A stretch of 64,000 nucleotides of DNA from an uncultured Aquimarina sp. (GTDB lineage: Bacteria; Bacteroidota; Bacteroidia; Flavobacteriales; Flavobacteriaceae), in assembly GCA_947497175.1 (NCBI GenBank), contig CANMFM010000006.1:496001-560000 (forward strand). The letters run 5' to 3'. Positions 62,434 to 64,000 of this stretch are shown piece by piece. Position 1 is the stretch's first letter. Each line of letters begins with the position of its first letter. A program made the translations under genes and the position numbers. The notes beneath the pieces were generated by a model, which saw only the letters and a program-made list of their open reading frames with translations, had not been told where the DNA came from and searched no databases.

Positions 62434-63237
62434 TTATTTTTTTAAGTATTGATCTACTCCTTTTTCGATATAAGTAACTTTTTTTTCTGTGGTTTCTTTT
62501 TCGATTAATTCATTGAGGTGGATATGACTTTTATCTTGCTCTGGATGATAGATATGATATACAATACCCTTAAATTTTAATCTTTTGCCTTTTACGCCTA
62601 CGTTGATTAAGCGTTGAGCCATTTCACTATCATCGATTCCCCAACCGGTCAGAGATTCATTAAAACCGTTTATTGCTATAAAATCTTCTCTCCAAAACGA
62701 GATGTTACATCCTCTCAATTTAGAAGATCGTTTATCTTCTTTTTTATATTGATGGGCTAAAAACGGGATACGTAATGTACGGCCTCTTTTTTTAATGCCT
62801 TTAGAAAAGAAATTAAAGTGTATTTGCTTGGTATCAAAAAGAGTTTTAAGATGGCTCTCTTGAATGTTTACACGGCTACCATATAGAAATACTCCTTTTT
62901 CTGATGATGACAAATGATCTTTTATAAAATCTTTATGCATAATAATATCCCCGTCGATTTCGATAATATAGTCACATTTAGCACTAGCGATTGCCTTGTT
63001 CATAATTACCGGTTTCTGGTTTTTGTTATCTTTATGCCAGATATGATGTAATGGAACCGGAAAATCATCTTGTATTTTTTGAATTAATAGTTTCGTATCT
63101 TCTCTTGAACCGTCATCTGCTATAATTACTTCGTTGGGTAAATAAGATTGGTTTTTGATACTTAATAGTAATAACTCTAAAGCTTCCGGCCAATTATAGG
63201 TAGGGGTTACTAAAGAACACGAAGGATATGGCTTCAT
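62434..63237 (-). CDS. Glycosyltransferase family 2 with C-terminal galactosyltransferase-type domain
   Basis: 267 residues. CSLVTPTYNWPEALELLLLS, IIADDGSREDTKLLI, and IIEIDGDIIMHKDFI (DxD) give the GT-A fold; LRGCNISFWREDFIAINGFNE and GWGIDDSEMAQRL are the C-terminal galactosyltransferase-type acceptor end. First gene of the visible minus-strand polysaccharide operon, divergent from the methyltransferase gene. The sugar is not predictable. Confidence 0.92.
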   Translation of the reverse strand: MKPYPSCSLVTPTYNWPEALELLLLSIKNQSYLPNEVIIADDGSREDTKLLIQKIQDDFPVPLHHIWHKDNKNQKPVIMNKAIASAKCDYIIEIDGDIIMHKDFIKDHLSSSEKGVFLYGSRVNIQESHLKTLFDTKQIHFNFFSKGIKKRGRTLRIPFLAHQYKKEDKRSSKLRGCNISFWREDFIAINGFNESLTGWGIDDSEMAQRLINVGVKGKRLKFKGIVYHIYHPEQDKSHIHLNELIEKETTEKKVTYIEKGVDQYLKK

Positions 63238-63357
63238 TTAAAAATGATTTGATGTACAAAGTAAAGGATTTTCATAAAAAAAAATAATACAAAGTCGAAT
63301 TATTGATAAGCTGCATAGTGAAGTCTTACGATTTATAGGATCGTACTTATTATTTAA

Positions 63358-63365
63358 TATATTTG
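63358..63365 (+). promoter_or_regulatory. -7 element before the methyltransferase gene
   Basis: TATATTTG fits TAnnTTTG exactly and lies 14 nt before the ATG at 63380; no -33 TTG is clear. Confidence 0.4.
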
Positions 63366-63379
63366 TCAAAACCAAAGAA

Positions 63380-64000
63380 ATGCCAATGGATTATGATAAC
63401 AAACCTGAAGGATATTATGATAATGTTCGTTATGAAATGATCAGATATCTTCCGGAAAAAGTTAATAAAATTATTGATGTAGGCTGTGGTAATGGGGGAT
63501 TTGCTCAACTTTTGAAAGAAAAAACAGGAGCTGAAGTTTGGGGTATTGAATATATGGATAATGAAGCTCAAATAGCAAAACAAAAACTCCATAAAGTGTT
63601 CTCAGGAAAATGTGAGGATTATTTAGATGAGCTGCCTGATCAATATTTTGATGTGGTTTTTTTTAATGATGTCTTAGAGCATTTGGTTGATCCATACATG
63701 GTTTTGGATAAAGTGAAACAAAAACTAGTAAATGGAGGAGTTGTAATCAGTTCAATTCCTAATTTTCGATATCATAACACGTTTTTGAAAGTAGTATTTA
63801 AAAAAGATTGGAAATATGAAGATCATGGAGTAATGGATAGAACACATCTTCGTTTTTTTACAGGAAAGAGTATTCAAAGAATGTATGAAGATATTGGATA
63901 TTCTGTTGTAAAGCACGAGGGTATTAACGAAAGTAAGTCGCTCAAGCCTTATTTTTATAACATCCCTGTACTTTTTACTCATATGGATATAAGGTACCCT
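63380..64000 (+). CDS. Class I SAM-dependent methyltransferase, 3' end missing
   Basis: An open frame from ATG 63380 to the window end, 207 codons with no stop. SAM-binding motif IIDVGCGNGGFAQLLKE, acidic residue after strand 2 in VWGIEYMD, FDVVFFNDVLEHLVDP (motif IV region) and GGVVISSIPN. This is the Methyltransf_23-like type often found in polysaccharide clusters, where it may methylate a sugar or a lipid carrier-linked product. The rest lies outside the window. Confidence 0.9.
   Translation, partial: MPMDYDNKPEGYYDNVRYEMIRYLPEKVNKIIDVGCGNGGFAQLLKEKTGAEVWGIEYMDNEAQIAKQKLHKVFSGKCEDYLDELPDQYFDVVFFNDVLEHLVDPYMVLDKVKQKLVNGGVVISSIPNFRYHNTFLKVVFKKDWKYEDHGVMDRTHLRFFTGKSIQRMYEDIGYSVVKHEGINESKSLKPYFYNIPVLFTHMDIRYP

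Overview
The window looks like chromosome from a marine-type member of the Flavobacteriaceae (Bacteroidota). The evidence is: AT-rich DNA; several candidate promoters with the TAnnTTTG -7 element typical of this phylum; a type IX secretion (CHU_C-type) C-terminal domain; SusC-like and FecR/STN-type TonB receptors with an ECF sigma factor; the DUF4295 protein next to L28 and L33; and a bacillithiol enzyme (BshC). The genus is not certain; an Aquimarina-like organism would fit. No rRNA, tRNA, CRISPR array, intact insertion sequence or prophage was seen.

Left part (1-13.2 kb): the end of cinA, two tandem paralogous small proteins, and the ribosomal/SRP block rpmB-rpmG-DUF4295-ftsY. The rimO gene that usually follows ftsY closely in this phylum is displaced by about 6.6 kb. 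The gap holds a cell-surface signalling block: ECF sigma factor, FecR anti-sigma factor and STN-type TonB receptor, divergent from a lipoprotein ending in 86 residues of almost pure aspartate encoded by a 21-bp repeat. Two tiny membrane ORFs and a minus-strand terminator follow that lipoprotein. A class-C beta-lactamase-like lipoprotein lies just before rimO.

Middle (13-34 kb): secreted M3 and M14 metallopeptidases, bshC, guaA, a five-LysM periplasmic-binding protein, a DUF922 protease-like protein, lysA, a Lon-substrate-domain protein, sucC, a DUF985 cupin, a large SAM methyltransferase, DUF1456 and TerB-like small proteins, and hsp20 under a convincing sigma-54 promoter with upstream inverted repeats. 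Two small genes here are frameshifted: a DUF3820 family gene, and an unrecognised ~53-residue ORF.

Right-middle (34-48 kb): a PAS histidine kinase with a CheY-like regulator; a LytS/LytTR two-component pair divergent from a TonB receptor and a DinB/DUF1569-like gene; an orphan molybdopterin oxidoreductase; a CHMI-like isomerase; an adenine-type deaminase; and uvrB.

Right (48-64 kb): a type IX-secreted CHU_C protein; an ABC-2 transporter pair with a palindrome in front; a conserved protein of unknown function with a kinase-like residue pattern; a TSUP exporter with a nucleoid-associated protein; a pRiA4b ORF-3 family protein; ctaA; a CCA-adding-type enzyme; a Sua5/YrdC protein; and the start of a surface-polysaccharide cluster. 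That cluster holds one GT4, two GT2, a decayed GT4 remnant and a SAM methyltransferase cut by the window end.
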